The position numbers were made by a program, and so were the translations under genes. The notes beneath the pieces are model-generated. The model saw only the letters and a list, made by a program, of their open reading frames with translations, was not told the DNA's origin and made no database searches. From assembly GCF_051307055.1 (NCBI RefSeq), contig NZ_CP149994.1, forward strand, positions 1,922,001-1,986,000: a DNA stretch of 64,000 nt, written 5' to 3'. Shown here one piece after another: positions 25,228 through 33,024 of this stretch; positions within the stretch are counted from its first letter, which is position 1; each line of letters opens with the position of its first letter. Source of the DNA: Dryocola sp051307055 (GTDB lineage Bacteria > Pseudomonadota > Gammaproteobacteria > Enterobacterales > Enterobacteriaceae).

Positions 25228-25845
25228 TCACACCTCCTTCGGGTTGGCCAGGTAGCCGGTTTTATCCCCGCAGGGGCGGCTGTTGGCGTTAGGTTTAATG
25301 ACGATATTAGGCCGGGTGAAATGCGCGGACGGCAGCGGGGCGATGGCGGCCTGCGTGCCGTACTTTTTGCGCAGCTCGTCAACCGGCGCCATATCCAGCG
25401 CGCGCAGAGGACAGGACTCCACGCAAACCGGCTTTTTGCCGTCGGCGACGCGGTCATAGCAGCCGTCGCACTTGGTCATGTGGCCTTTTTCCGCGTTGTA
25501 CTGCGGCGCGCCGTACGGACAGGCCATATGGCAGTAGCGGCAGCCGATGCAGATATCTTCGTTAACCACCACAAAGCCGTCTTCGCGCTTGTGCATCGCG
25601 CCGCTCGGACAGACTTTGGTGCAGGCCGGGTCTTCGCAGTGGTTGCAGGCAACCGACAGGTAGTAGGCGAAGACGTTCTGCTGGTATACGCCGTTGTCTT
25701 CCGTCCAGTCGCCGCCCGCGTACTCATAAATGCGGCGGAAGCTGACGTCCGGGCCTAAATTTTTGTAATCCTTGCAGGCCAGCTCGCAGGTTTTGCAGCC
25801 TGTGCAGCGGGCCGAATCAATATAAAATCCATATTGCGTGGTCAT
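25228..25845 (-). CDS. ynfG: DMSO reductase-type iron-sulfur subunit YnfG (DmsB family)
   Basis: A 205-residue electron-transfer protein with four [4Fe-4S] cluster motifs: CTGCKTCELACK near residue 14, CNHCEDPACTKVCPSG near 67, CIGCRYCHMACPYG near 99 and CDGCYDRV...CVESCPL near 126. It carries electrons from the YnfH anchor to the molybdenum subunit YnfE. It lies 10 bp after ynfE and 1 bp before ynfH in the operon. Confidence 0.97.
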   Translation of the reverse strand: MTTQYGFYIDSARCTGCKTCELACKDYKNLGPDVSFRRIYEYAGGDWTEDNGVYQQNVFAYYLSVACNHCEDPACTKVCPSGAMHKREDGFVVVNEDICIGCRYCHMACPYGAPQYNAEKGHMTKCDGCYDRVADGKKPVCVESCPLRALDMAPVDELRKKYGTQAAIAPLPSAHFTRPNIVIKPNANSRPCGDKTGYLANPKEV

Positions 25846-25855
25846 CAGCTACCCC

Positions 25856-28294
25856 TTACGCCTTTTTGATTTCGACCAGATTGGTGTGTTGTGGATTGCC
25901 TTTTGCCAGTGGCGAAGGGCGCTGCGTGGTGAGCGTGTTCATGCAGGAGCCATGATCGATACGGTCGCCTGCCATATTGGCGTCATGCCAGGCGCCCTGG
26001 CCCATAGCCGCAACGCCCGGCATGATGCGCGGGGTGACTTTTGCCGCCACGCGTATTTCGCCGCGCCCGTTAAGCACGCTGACCAGATCGCCGTTGGCGA
26101 TACCGCGTTTTTGCGCGTCAATGGGGTTGATCCACACTTCCTGGCGGCAGGCGGCCTTGAGCACGTCGATGTTGCCGTAGCTGGAGTGGGTACGGGCTTT
26201 GAAGTGGAAACCAAACATTTGCAGCGGCCAGGTATCGCGTTCCGGCGCGTCCCACCCTTCGAAGGTGGAGGCGTAAACAGGCAGCGGGCTGATGGTTTCG
26301 TCTTTTTCCAGCTCCCAGGTTGCGGCAATCTCAGCCAGTTTTGCGGAGTAGATTTCAATCTTGCCGGAAGGGGTTTTGAGGGGATTATTCTCAGGGTCTT
26401 CACGGAACGCCTTATAGGCCACAAAGTGCCCGTTCGGATCTTTACGCTTGTAGATGCCCATAGCGCGCAGCGCTTCATAAGAGGGCAGCGCGGGATCTTT
26501 GGCGAGCATTTTGGCATACAGGTATTTGAGCCACTCTTCCTGCGTGCGGCCCTCGGTAAATTTCTGATAAACGTCCTGACCCAGACGGCGCGCTACTTCG
26601 CTGGTGATCCAGTAGATCGGCCTGCGCTCGAACTTCGGTTCGGTGGCGGGCTGGATAAAGATCAGATAGCCCATATTCCCGGCGTAATCGTTGGGGATAA
26701 TGTCCTCCTGCTCAACGGTCATCAGGTCCGGCAGCAGGATATCGGCATACTTCGCCGAGGAGGTCATGAAGTTCTCAATGACGACAATCATCTCGCACTT
26801 GCCGTCATCCTGCAGGATATCGTGGGTTTTGTTGATATCGGAATGCTGATTGGTGATGGTGTTGCCCGCATAGTTCCAGATGAACTTAATCGGCACGTCC
26901 AGCTTCTCTTTACCGCGCACGCCGTCTCTTTTGGCGGTCATGGACGGTCCGCGCGCAATGGCGTCGGTCCAGCTAAAGCAGGAGATTTGGGTTTTAACCG
27001 GATTCTCCAGCACCGGCATACGCTCGATGGTGATGGTATAAGTGGATTCGCGCGCGCCGCTGTTGCCGCCGTTGATGCCAACGTTGCCGGTCAGAATCGG
27101 CAGCATGGCAATGGCGCGGGAGGTCAGCTCGCCGTTAGCCTGGCGCTGCGGCCCCCAGCCCTGAGCAATACAGGCCGGCTTAGCGCTGCCGATTTCACGA
27201 GCCAGTTTGATAATGCGATCGGCCGGAATACCTGTGACAGCAGAAGCCCACTGCGGCGTTTTTGCCACGCCGTCATCGCCCTGACCAAGAATATAGGCTT
27301 TGTAATGCCCGTTGGCAGGCGCGCCTTCCGGCAGGGTTTTCTCATCGTAGCCGACGCAATATTTATCCAGGAACGGCTGGTCGACCAGATTTTCGCTGAT
27401 CAATACATGGGCGATGCCGGCGACCAGCGCGGCGTCTGTGCCGGGACGAATAGGGATCCACTCATCTTCGCGGCCCGCGGCAGTATCGGTATAGCGAGGA
27501 TCGATAACGATCATGCGGGCGTTGGAACGTTCGCGCGCCTGTTCCAGATAGTAAGTTATCCCGCCGCCGCTCATGCGGGTCTCGGCCGGGTTGTTGCCGA
27601 ACAGCACGACAAGTTTACTGTTTTCAATATCGGACGTGCTGTTGCCTTCGTTGCTGCCGTAGGTGTACGGCATCGCGCAGGCGATTTGCGCGGTGCTGTA
27701 GGTGCCGTAATGGCTGAGGAAACCGCCGTAGCAGTTCATCAGACGAGCGACTAAGGAAGCATACGGCGAGGAGCGAGTTATGTTGCCGCCCACAATTCCG
27801 GAGGTGTAATTAATGTATACGGCTTCGTTGCCATATTTTTCAACGGTGCTTTTAAGGCTACTGGCGATGGTATCAAGCGCTTCATCCCATGAAATGCGCT
27901 CGAATTTACCTTCGCCGCGCGGACCCACGCGCTTCATCGGATAGTTCAGGCGTTCAGGATGATTGATACGGCGGCGAATGGACCGTCCACGCAGGCAGGC
28001 ACGCACCTGATGCTCGCCATAGATATCGTGACCGGTATTATCGGTTTCGACCCAGTAGACTTCGTTATCGCGCACGTGAAGACGCAGGGCGCAGCGGCTG
28101 CCGCAGTTGACGGAACACGCTCCCCAGACGACTTTATCGGCGGAGGGTTCCAGCGCGTCGCTGACGGCAACAGCGGCGGCTTTCAGGCCAAAGGGCAGCG
28201 AAATTCCGCCGGCGGCCAGGGCAAGACTTCCCAGGGCGGTAGATTTTACTAAGGATCGGCGGCTGATCCCGTTTGGGGTATTAAGGTTCGACAT
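25856..28294 (-). CDS. ynfE: DMSO/selenate reductase-like molybdopterin catalytic subunit YnfE
   Basis: A periplasmic molybdo-bis-MGD oxidoreductase of the DMSO reductase family, 812 residues. A twin-arginine signal (SRRSLVK followed by a hydrophobic stretch) covers about residues 10-43. The N-terminal cluster motif CSVNCGSRC and CLRGRS follow. E. coli has two adjacent paralogues, ynfE and ynfF; here only one is present, and its N-terminus resembles YnfE more. In E. coli the YnfEF system is linked to selenate reduction. An FNR-type promoter lies 130-170 bp upstream. Confidence 0.95.
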   Translation of the reverse strand: MSNLNTPNGISRRSLVKSTALGSLALAAGGISLPFGLKAAAVAVSDALEPSADKVVWGACSVNCGSRCALRLHVRDNEVYWVETDNTGHDIYGEHQVRACLRGRSIRRRINHPERLNYPMKRVGPRGEGKFERISWDEALDTIASSLKSTVEKYGNEAVYINYTSGIVGGNITRSSPYASLVARLMNCYGGFLSHYGTYSTAQIACAMPYTYGSNEGNSTSDIENSKLVVLFGNNPAETRMSGGGITYYLEQARERSNARMIVIDPRYTDTAAGREDEWIPIRPGTDAALVAGIAHVLISENLVDQPFLDKYCVGYDEKTLPEGAPANGHYKAYILGQGDDGVAKTPQWASAVTGIPADRIIKLAREIGSAKPACIAQGWGPQRQANGELTSRAIAMLPILTGNVGINGGNSGARESTYTITIERMPVLENPVKTQISCFSWTDAIARGPSMTAKRDGVRGKEKLDVPIKFIWNYAGNTITNQHSDINKTHDILQDDGKCEMIVVIENFMTSSAKYADILLPDLMTVEQEDIIPNDYAGNMGYLIFIQPATEPKFERRPIYWITSEVARRLGQDVYQKFTEGRTQEEWLKYLYAKMLAKDPALPSYEALRAMGIYKRKDPNGHFVAYKAFREDPENNPLKTPSGKIEIYSAKLAEIAATWELEKDETISPLPVYASTFEGWDAPERDTWPLQMFGFHFKARTHSSYGNIDVLKAACRQEVWINPIDAQKRGIANGDLVSVLNGRGEIRVAAKVTPRIMPGVAAMGQGAWHDANMAGDRIDHGSCMNTLTTQRPSPLAKGNPQHTNLVEIKKA

Positions 28295-28422
28295 AGCTCA
28301 CTCCATGACTTATTTCCCCTGACGGGAACGCCATTGTTGGGTTTTATGTTGGGCTTTTACCTGCGGTGAAGGGATACGCATCCTCTAATTCATTACCAGA
28401 CAAATAATACCTTCCGGACAGG

Positions 28423-28463
28423 ATTGTACTTATTTGGGGGTATGAATTATTAATGCACATCAA
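28423..28463 (-). promoter_or_regulatory. class II FNR promoter of the ynfE operon
   Basis: An FNR box TTAATGCACATCAA (28450-28463, 9 of 10 consensus positions; consensus TTGAT-N4-ATCAA) lies upstream of a minus-strand -10 TACAAT (28428-28423). The predicted start near 28416 is about 40 bp from the box centre, the distance typical of FNR-activated class II promoters. This agrees with anaerobic induction of ynfEFGH-dmsD in E. coli. Confidence 0.8.
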
Positions 28464-28526
28464 TAATGGAGCGATAAGCGAAGGGAAATATTGCCAGGCG
28501 ACAGGGCGCGCAGGGCGCCCTGAAGG

Positions 28527-28829
28527 TTACTGCTGCTGCTCGTTTTGCGGAGCGTCTTGCGCGGCGCCGCCAGCCGCTACATTTCCGCTGCTGGTGCGGC
28601 TATAAAGAATTTTCTGCGTGTCGTTACCGCAATGTCCTACAACCTGCGCATCTGGTTTGTCAGCCTGATCGTTTGGCACAATGGTCAGCGTAAAACCCGA
28701 CTCGGGCACGCCATTGTTGACGATCTTTTGCTCAATGTCGGCCTTAACCTTATCGCAAGAGGTCTGCGCCGCCAGCCCTGGCGCTGAGGCCATCAGCAGA
28801 AGCGCGGCTACCTGGACAGATCGTTTCAT
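28527..28829 (-). CDS. ynfD: exported DUF1161 protein YnfD
   Basis: A 100-residue small periplasmic protein: signal peptide to about residue 21 (PGLAA-Q), then a compact DUF1161 domain with two cysteines (SCDKVK, VGHCGND) that could form a disulfide, and a Gln/Ala-rich tail. It matches E. coli YnfD (about 101 aa). Function unknown. It is transcribed divergently from ynfC with a 108-bp gap. Confidence 0.94.
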   Translation of the reverse strand: MKRSVQVAALLLMASAPGLAAQTSCDKVKADIEQKIVNNGVPESGFTLTIVPNDQADKPDAQVVGHCGNDTQKILYSRTSSGNVAAGGAAQDAPQNEQQQ

Positions 28830-28937
28830 CGTCTCTTCCTTATGTTGAGGATGTTTACTAAGAATAGTACTTCTGGTGTAAATAGCTGTATTTGCTTATA
28901 TCATGTCAGAACATTTGCAGACGGGAACAGAACTAAC

Positions 28938-29648
28938 GTGAAGAAAATCATTATCCTTAGCGCGCTGGTGGCGTTTCTTGCCGGCTGTGATAACCAACAG
29001 ACGCCGCAGGCTTACACGCCGGAAATGGCAAGCTTCTCCAACGAGTTTAATTTCGATCCGCTGCGCGGCCCGGTGAAGGATTTCAGCCAGACGCTGATGA
29101 ATGAGAAGGGCGAAGTGGTGAAACGCGTTGCGGGCGCCGTGTCGGCGGAAGGGTGTTTTGATACGCTTGAGTTTCACGATATTGAGGCCGACACGGGCGC
29201 GACGCTGATCCTCGACGCCAATTATTATCTGGATGCGGCAAGCCGTGAAAAGCGGGTCAAGCTGCAGGGAAAATGCCAGTTAGCGGAGCTGCCTGCCGCT
29301 GCGGTAACTTACGATACCGATGATAACGGCTTTGTGGTGAAGGCTCGCGGTAAAGAGGTGACGGTGGATTACCATTACGATGCAGAAGGCTATCCGACGG
29401 ACCAGACCACCACGGCGAAAGGGTCGACGCTTGCGGTGACCACGAAAACCGGCGCCGACAAAAAGAAAAAGCTCGATTACACGGCGGTCAGCGTCTTAAA
29501 CGGTAAGCCGGTTTCGAAGATCGCCCAAAAATGTGATTACGACTCGCATTTTAATCCGGTCTCCTGCACGCTAAACGTAACGGACGACAGCGTCACGCCG
29601 TCGACCGTTACGCATTTTGTCATCAAAAACACCATCGATTATTACTGA
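28938..29648 (+). CDS. ynfC: lipoprotein YnfC (DUF1481-like/UPF0257)
   Basis: A 236-residue outer- or inner-membrane lipoprotein with the lipobox FLAGC at residues 12-16. The mature part begins near DNQQTPQAYTPEMASFSNEFNFDPLRGPVKDF, closely like E. coli YnfC, whose length is also 236. I therefore place the start at the GTG at 28938; the open frame extends further upstream to 28842 but would bury the signal peptide. The C-terminus KNTIDYY is identical to E. coli. Function unknown. Confidence 0.93.
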   Translation: MKKIIILSALVAFLAGCDNQQTPQAYTPEMASFSNEFNFDPLRGPVKDFSQTLMNEKGEVVKRVAGAVSAEGCFDTLEFHDIEADTGATLILDANYYLDAASREKRVKLQGKCQLAELPAAAVTYDTDDNGFVVKARGKEVTVDYHYDAEGYPTDQTTTAKGSTLAVTTKTGADKKKKLDYTAVSVLNGKPVSKIAQKCDYDSHFNPVSCTLNVTDDSVTPSTVTHFVIKNTIDYY

Positions 29649-29689
29649 TGGAATTTGCAGGGGGGCTATCCTCCTGCAACTGCTTCGTT

Positions 29690-30247
29690 CTACTGCGCCG
29701 TCGGCTGCAGAATAGTGCCCGGCGTTCTGTGCGTATCCAGATACTGCTGCTGGAAAATACACATGCGGATCGTGTTGCGGTACTCGCCGTTAATAAAGAA
29801 TTCATGAATTAACTCGCCTTCCACCATAAAGCCCAGCTTCTTATAGATATGGATGGCTTTGGCGTTCTCTTTATCAACGATCAGATACAGTTTGTAGAGA
29901 TTCAGCACGGAAAAGCCGTAATCCATCGCGAGCTTTGCGGCGCGTGAGGCCAGGCCTTTTCCCTGGTAATCCGGGGAGATGATTATCTGAAACTCGGCGC
30001 GTCGGTGAACGTGATTAATCTCTACCAGTTCCACCAGCCCGGCCCTGTCGCCGTCACACTCCACCACAAAGCGGCGTTCGCTCTGATCGTGTATGTGTTT
30101 ATCATACAGATCCGAGAGCTCGACGAACGCCTCGTAAGGCTCTTCAAACCAGTAGCGCATGACGCTGGCGTTGTTATCAAGTTGATGAACGAAACGGAGA
30201 TCTTCACGCTCAAGCGGGCGAAGTTTTATGTTGGATGCGTTACTCAT
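29690..30247 (-). CDS. speG: spermidine N-acetyltransferase SpeG
   Basis: A GNAT-family acetyltransferase of 185 residues that uses acetyl-CoA to acetylate spermidine and spermine. The acetyl-CoA loop is about residues 88-96 (SPDYQGKGLASRA). Nearly identical to E. coli SpeG (186 aa) in its core, including RYWFEEPYEAFVEL. I use the ATG at 30247. Together with mdtJI at the left end it links this region to polyamine homeostasis. Confidence 0.98.
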   Translation of the reverse strand: MSNASNIKLRPLEREDLRFVHQLDNNASVMRYWFEEPYEAFVELSDLYDKHIHDQSERRFVVECDGDRAGLVELVEINHVHRRAEFQIIISPDYQGKGLASRAAKLAMDYGFSVLNLYKLYLIVDKENAKAIHIYKKLGFMVEGELIHEFFINGEYRNTIRMCIFQQQYLDTHRTPGTILQPTAQ

Positions 30248-30263
30248 GCGAAATCCTTTCGGG

Positions 30264-30292
30264 ATAAAAAGGCTTCTGCTGAAGAAGCCTTC
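30264..30292 (-). terminator. rho-independent terminator of ynfB
   Basis: On the minus strand the stem AAGGCTTCTT / AGAAGCCTT with a short CAGC loop is followed by TTTTTAT. It lies between the ynfB stop and the speG start, 17-45 bp past ynfB. Confidence 0.8.
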
Positions 30293-30308
30293 TGGACTAC
30301 TGCGGATA

Positions 30309-30659
30309 TCAGGGCGCAACCACGCGGCCGGTACGACGGTCCAGGCAGCGTAGGGTGTTTGGCTCCCAGTAAGCGTTAAGGTTGGCGCTTTGCTGGCAGT
30401 TATCGCGGGCGTCGAAAGCCGCATCGTCCTTATCCCACTCTTTTTCTACGCGTTTATTAACTTTCTGCCGCAGAGAGCGCGTGTCATTCCATTGCTCTTT
30501 TTCCATCGCGGCATTCTGACGAGTTTGCGCATTGTCGCCGGACTCGATAATCAGCTTGTTTGTTTCAGCATGAGCCGGTTGGGTTAAAACGAACGCGCTC
30601 AGCAGCAGCGTCAAAGGCAAAAGAGCCTGCGTAAGACGTTTGCGAAGGATTGTGTTCAT
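30309..30659 (-). CDS. ynfB: exported DUF1283 protein YnfB
   Basis: A 116-residue secreted protein: signal peptide to about residue 31 (QPAHA-ET), then a charged domain with the two cysteines DNCQQ and TLRCLDRR. It matches E. coli YnfB (about 113 aa) in length and in C-terminal sequence RCLDRRTGRVV. Function unknown; it lies between speG and ynfA as in E. coli. Confidence 0.94.
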   Translation of the reverse strand: MNTILRKRLTQALLPLTLLLSAFVLTQPAHAETNKLIIESGDNAQTRQNAAMEKEQWNDTRSLRQKVNKRVEKEWDKDDAAFDARDNCQQSANLNAYWEPNTLRCLDRRTGRVVAP

Positions 30660-30770
30660 TGCTGTTTCCTTTTAGGGTAAGGCGTGACTGCACTTTAATA
30701 TTACCATCGTAAACCAGACGCGCCCATCGGGCGCGCCTTTTAGTCCCTATTATCCCAGATATCCTTCAAT

Positions 30771-31097
30771 ATGATCAAAACAACCTTGCTGTTTTTTGCG
30801 ACCGCCCTTGCGGAAATAATCGGCTGTTTCCTGCCCTGGCTTTGGCTGAAACGTAGCGGTTCGCCGTTACTGTTATTACCGGCGGCAGGTTCGCTGGCGA
30901 TGTTCGTCTGGCTTTTAACGCTACATCCTGCCGCCAGCGGCCGTGTCTACGCGGCTTACGGCGGGGTATATGTGGTTACCGCACTGCTTTGGCTGCGCAT
31001 TGTGGACGGCGTTAAGCTGAGCGGCTACGACTGGCTTGGCGCCGCCGTCGCGTTCTGCGGCATGCTGATTATCGTAGCCGGATGGGGGCGGGCGTAA
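30771..31097 (+). CDS. ynfA: inner-membrane protein YnfA (UPF0060)
   Basis: A 108-residue protein with four transmembrane helices related to the small multidrug resistance family. Conserved features are AEIIGCFLPWLWLKR near the N-terminus and GRVYAAYGGVYVVTALLWL. Length equals E. coli YnfA. Some homologues are reported as multidrug exporters. It stands alone, followed by a hairpin at 31161-31187. Confidence 0.96.
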   Translation: MIKTTLLFFATALAEIIGCFLPWLWLKRSGSPLLLLPAAGSLAMFVWLLTLHPAASGRVYAAYGGVYVVTALLWLRIVDGVKLSGYDWLGAAVAFCGMLIIVAGWGRA

Positions 31098-31641
31098 TGC
31101 CCGGCTGAGTTTTCCCTGCGCTTGTGCTGCTCGTTTGTAAAATAATCTAATAAAAAATGTGATTAAGGCGCGTACAACGCCTTAATCAATCTTGAATGGT
31201 GGGCTGGTCAGGCATGTTACGGCATAAACCGTAGAAAACGGCTTTCTGTCGCCGACGCTCTACGAAGTCGACAGGTTACAGCTGGCCTTAATAAATGCTG
31301 CCTGCATTGTTTTAAGCATGCTGCATGGTGGTTTAGCTTACCGACCACTATGCTCTCCCATCTTAGCGGGCGCTTCATTTATCGCCAGCATCCGCTATAG
31401 CCCATTTTCTCGCTGCGCCAGACCGCTTCCACCCTACGGCCACGCTTCCTGAGGCAAAGGCGTGGCTACGCTTTTCCTCCCTTTCTGAACGCTTCTCCCT
31501 TTGCTTTCGTGTGCAAAACTCGCAAAAAAAGTGTGACTCAGTCCGACAAAATCATTTAAATATACTTGTATGGTAGTAAGGTCACGGCTAATTTCATACT
31601 TATCGTCGCACGCTGAATTTCTCCGTCGTAAGGAAAGCAGA
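31098..31641. other. gene-free stretch between ynfA and the rspA remnant
   Basis: It holds a strong hairpin at 31161-31187 (arms GATTAAGGCG and CGCCTTAATC, no T run), which probably ends ynfA transcription, and toward its right end the former rspA promoter region (about 31540-31640). I see no ORF, RNA gene or mobile element in the middle 350 bp. Confidence 0.6.
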
Positions 31642-31765
31642 ATGAAAATTGTGAAGGCAGAGATATTTGTTACCCGCTCCGGACATAACTTTGCACGCTG
31701 AAAATCACCGCTGACAGGGACTGACGGGCCCGGGCGACGCTGCTTTAAATGGCCGTGAATTATCG
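31642..31765 (+). pseudogene. rspA: rspA remnant (5' end only, frameshifted)
   Basis: The ATG at 31642, with AGGA upstream, opens a frame reading MKIVKAEIFVTRSG.N.., which matches the N-terminus of E. coli RspA (MKIVKAEVFVTCPGRNF). It stops after 19 codons. The homology continues in other frames: TLKITADRD at about 31692, then TGPGDAALNGRELS ending at 31765, matching the RspA segment ITGLGDATLNGRELS. About 90% of the gene is missing. RspA is a mandelate-racemase-superfamily dehydratase of about 404 aa encoded with rspB. Confidence 0.85.
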
Positions 31766-31884
31766 GCGGCCCGGCTGGCTACGTGCTTGTGCTCGGTATT
31801 ATTTCCGTTATCGGCCTGCTTATGATGCCGGAAACCGCGCCATTGCGGCTGAAAAAAGAGTATCAGCAGCGGCATAAGCATTAA
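31759..31884 (+). pseudogene. 3' remnant of an MFS transporter gene
   Basis: Immediately after the rspA stump a frame reads IIGGPAGYVLVLGIISVIGLLMMPETAPLRLKK... to TAA at 31882-31884. A final transmembrane helix followed by MPET and a basic tail is typical of the C-terminus of MFS (MHS-type) transporters. A TGA lies in frame just upstream, so it cannot be a complete gene. The junction suggests one large deletion joining rspA to a transporter gene once located between rspA and rspB. Confidence 0.65.
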
Positions 31885-31947
31885 TTTTCGGGCCAGATTT
31901 TCAGACCAGCAGGGTAAATCTTAATCGTTTTATAAAAGGAGTGATTA

Positions 31948-32961
31948 ATGAAAAGTATCACTATTCAGCAGCCGGGAACGCTGGTTATTGAAGAGCGTCC
32001 CCAGATTGAACCGCAGCCCGGCGAAGTGCGTATTCGTGTGGCAAGCGCCGGGATTTGTGGCTCTGATGTTCATATTTATCGCGGCCACAACCCGTTCGCT
32101 AAATATCCACGCGTTATCGGTCATGAGTTCTTTGGCCAGATAGATGCGGTAGGGGAAGGCGTTGACGCATCCCGCATTGGTGAACGAGTTGTCGGCGACC
32201 CGGTGGTCAGTTGCGGTCATTGTTATCCTTGCTCAGTCGGGCGGCCTAATGTTTGTACGGCCTTGCAGGTGATTGGCGTGCATCGCGACGGCGGCTTCAG
32301 CGAATACGTCACGCTGCCTGCCAAAAACGCATACGTGGTGCCCGACAGCATTCCGGATAACGAAGCCACGATGATTGAGCCGTTCACCATTGCCGCCAAC
32401 ATCTGCAACCAGATCGTCCCCGGCCCGCTGGATACGGCGCTGATCTATGGCGCAGGCCCGATGGGGCTGACCACCATTCAGGTTCTGCGCGGCGTCTACG
32501 GCGTCAAAGAAATCCTCGTCGTCGATCGTATTGATGAACGCCTGGCGATGGCGCAGGCCAACGGTGCGGATCGCGTTATTAATAACGCGGACCTCGACCT
32601 GAAGGCCGAGCTGGAGCGTTCAGGCATCCGGCCAACGTTAATCATCGATGCCGCCTGCCATCCGTCCATTTTGCCGGAGGCTATCAGCCTTGCATCGCCA
32701 GCCGCGCGCATCGGGATCATGGGGTTCTCATCTGACCCTTGCGTCATTAATCAGCAGAGCATTACCAGCAAAGAGCTCACCATTTACAGCTCACGTTTAA
32801 ACAGTGAACGCTTCCCGCAGGTTATTAGCTGGATGGCGGAGCAAAAAATAGCGCCAGAGAAATTAATTACCCACCAGTTCGCTTATACCGAGGTGGCTGA
32901 AGCGATGGAGATCTTTGAGAAAGACCAGAAGCGATGCTGCAAGGTCCTCCTGAAGTTCTGA
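31948..32961 (+). CDS. rspB: zinc-dependent alcohol dehydrogenase RspB
   Basis: A 337-residue medium-chain dehydrogenase. Catalytic zinc ligands are Cys (GICGSD, about residue 38), His (GHEFFG) and the structural cysteines CGHCYPCSVGRPNVC; the NAD fold has YGAGPMGL at about 168-175. It matches E. coli RspB (339 aa) closely. It probably oxidises a sugar acid alcohol group. It remains intact although its usual partner rspA is destroyed, and is followed by ydfJ and ydfI on the same strand. Confidence 0.94.
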   Translation: MKSITIQQPGTLVIEERPQIEPQPGEVRIRVASAGICGSDVHIYRGHNPFAKYPRVIGHEFFGQIDAVGEGVDASRIGERVVGDPVVSCGHCYPCSVGRPNVCTALQVIGVHRDGGFSEYVTLPAKNAYVVPDSIPDNEATMIEPFTIAANICNQIVPGPLDTALIYGAGPMGLTTIQVLRGVYGVKEILVVDRIDERLAMAQANGADRVINNADLDLKAELERSGIRPTLIIDAACHPSILPEAISLASPAARIGIMGFSSDPCVINQQSITSKELTIYSSRLNSERFPQVISWMAEQKIAPEKLITHQFAYTEVAEAMEIFEKDQKRCCKVLLKF

Positions 32962-33024
32962 GCAACGGCCTCCGTACCCGAAGATTTGCTGTATCCACAA
33001 CGACAAGTTACAGGGATATTAAAA

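Noticed and set aside
25838..27754. 638-codon plus-strand ORF opposite ynfE
   Set aside because: It is the antisense frame of a GC-rich conserved molybdoenzyme gene; ynfE on the minus strand has all expected motifs.
31098..31600. Possible insertion sequence or prophage scar after ynfA
   Set aside because: No transposase fragment, terminal inverted repeat or target duplication could be found.
31642..31701. 20-codon ORF at the rspA position as a genuine small protein
   Set aside because: Its sequence and the following frames match the RspA N-terminus, so it is a frameshifted remnant rather than a new small gene.
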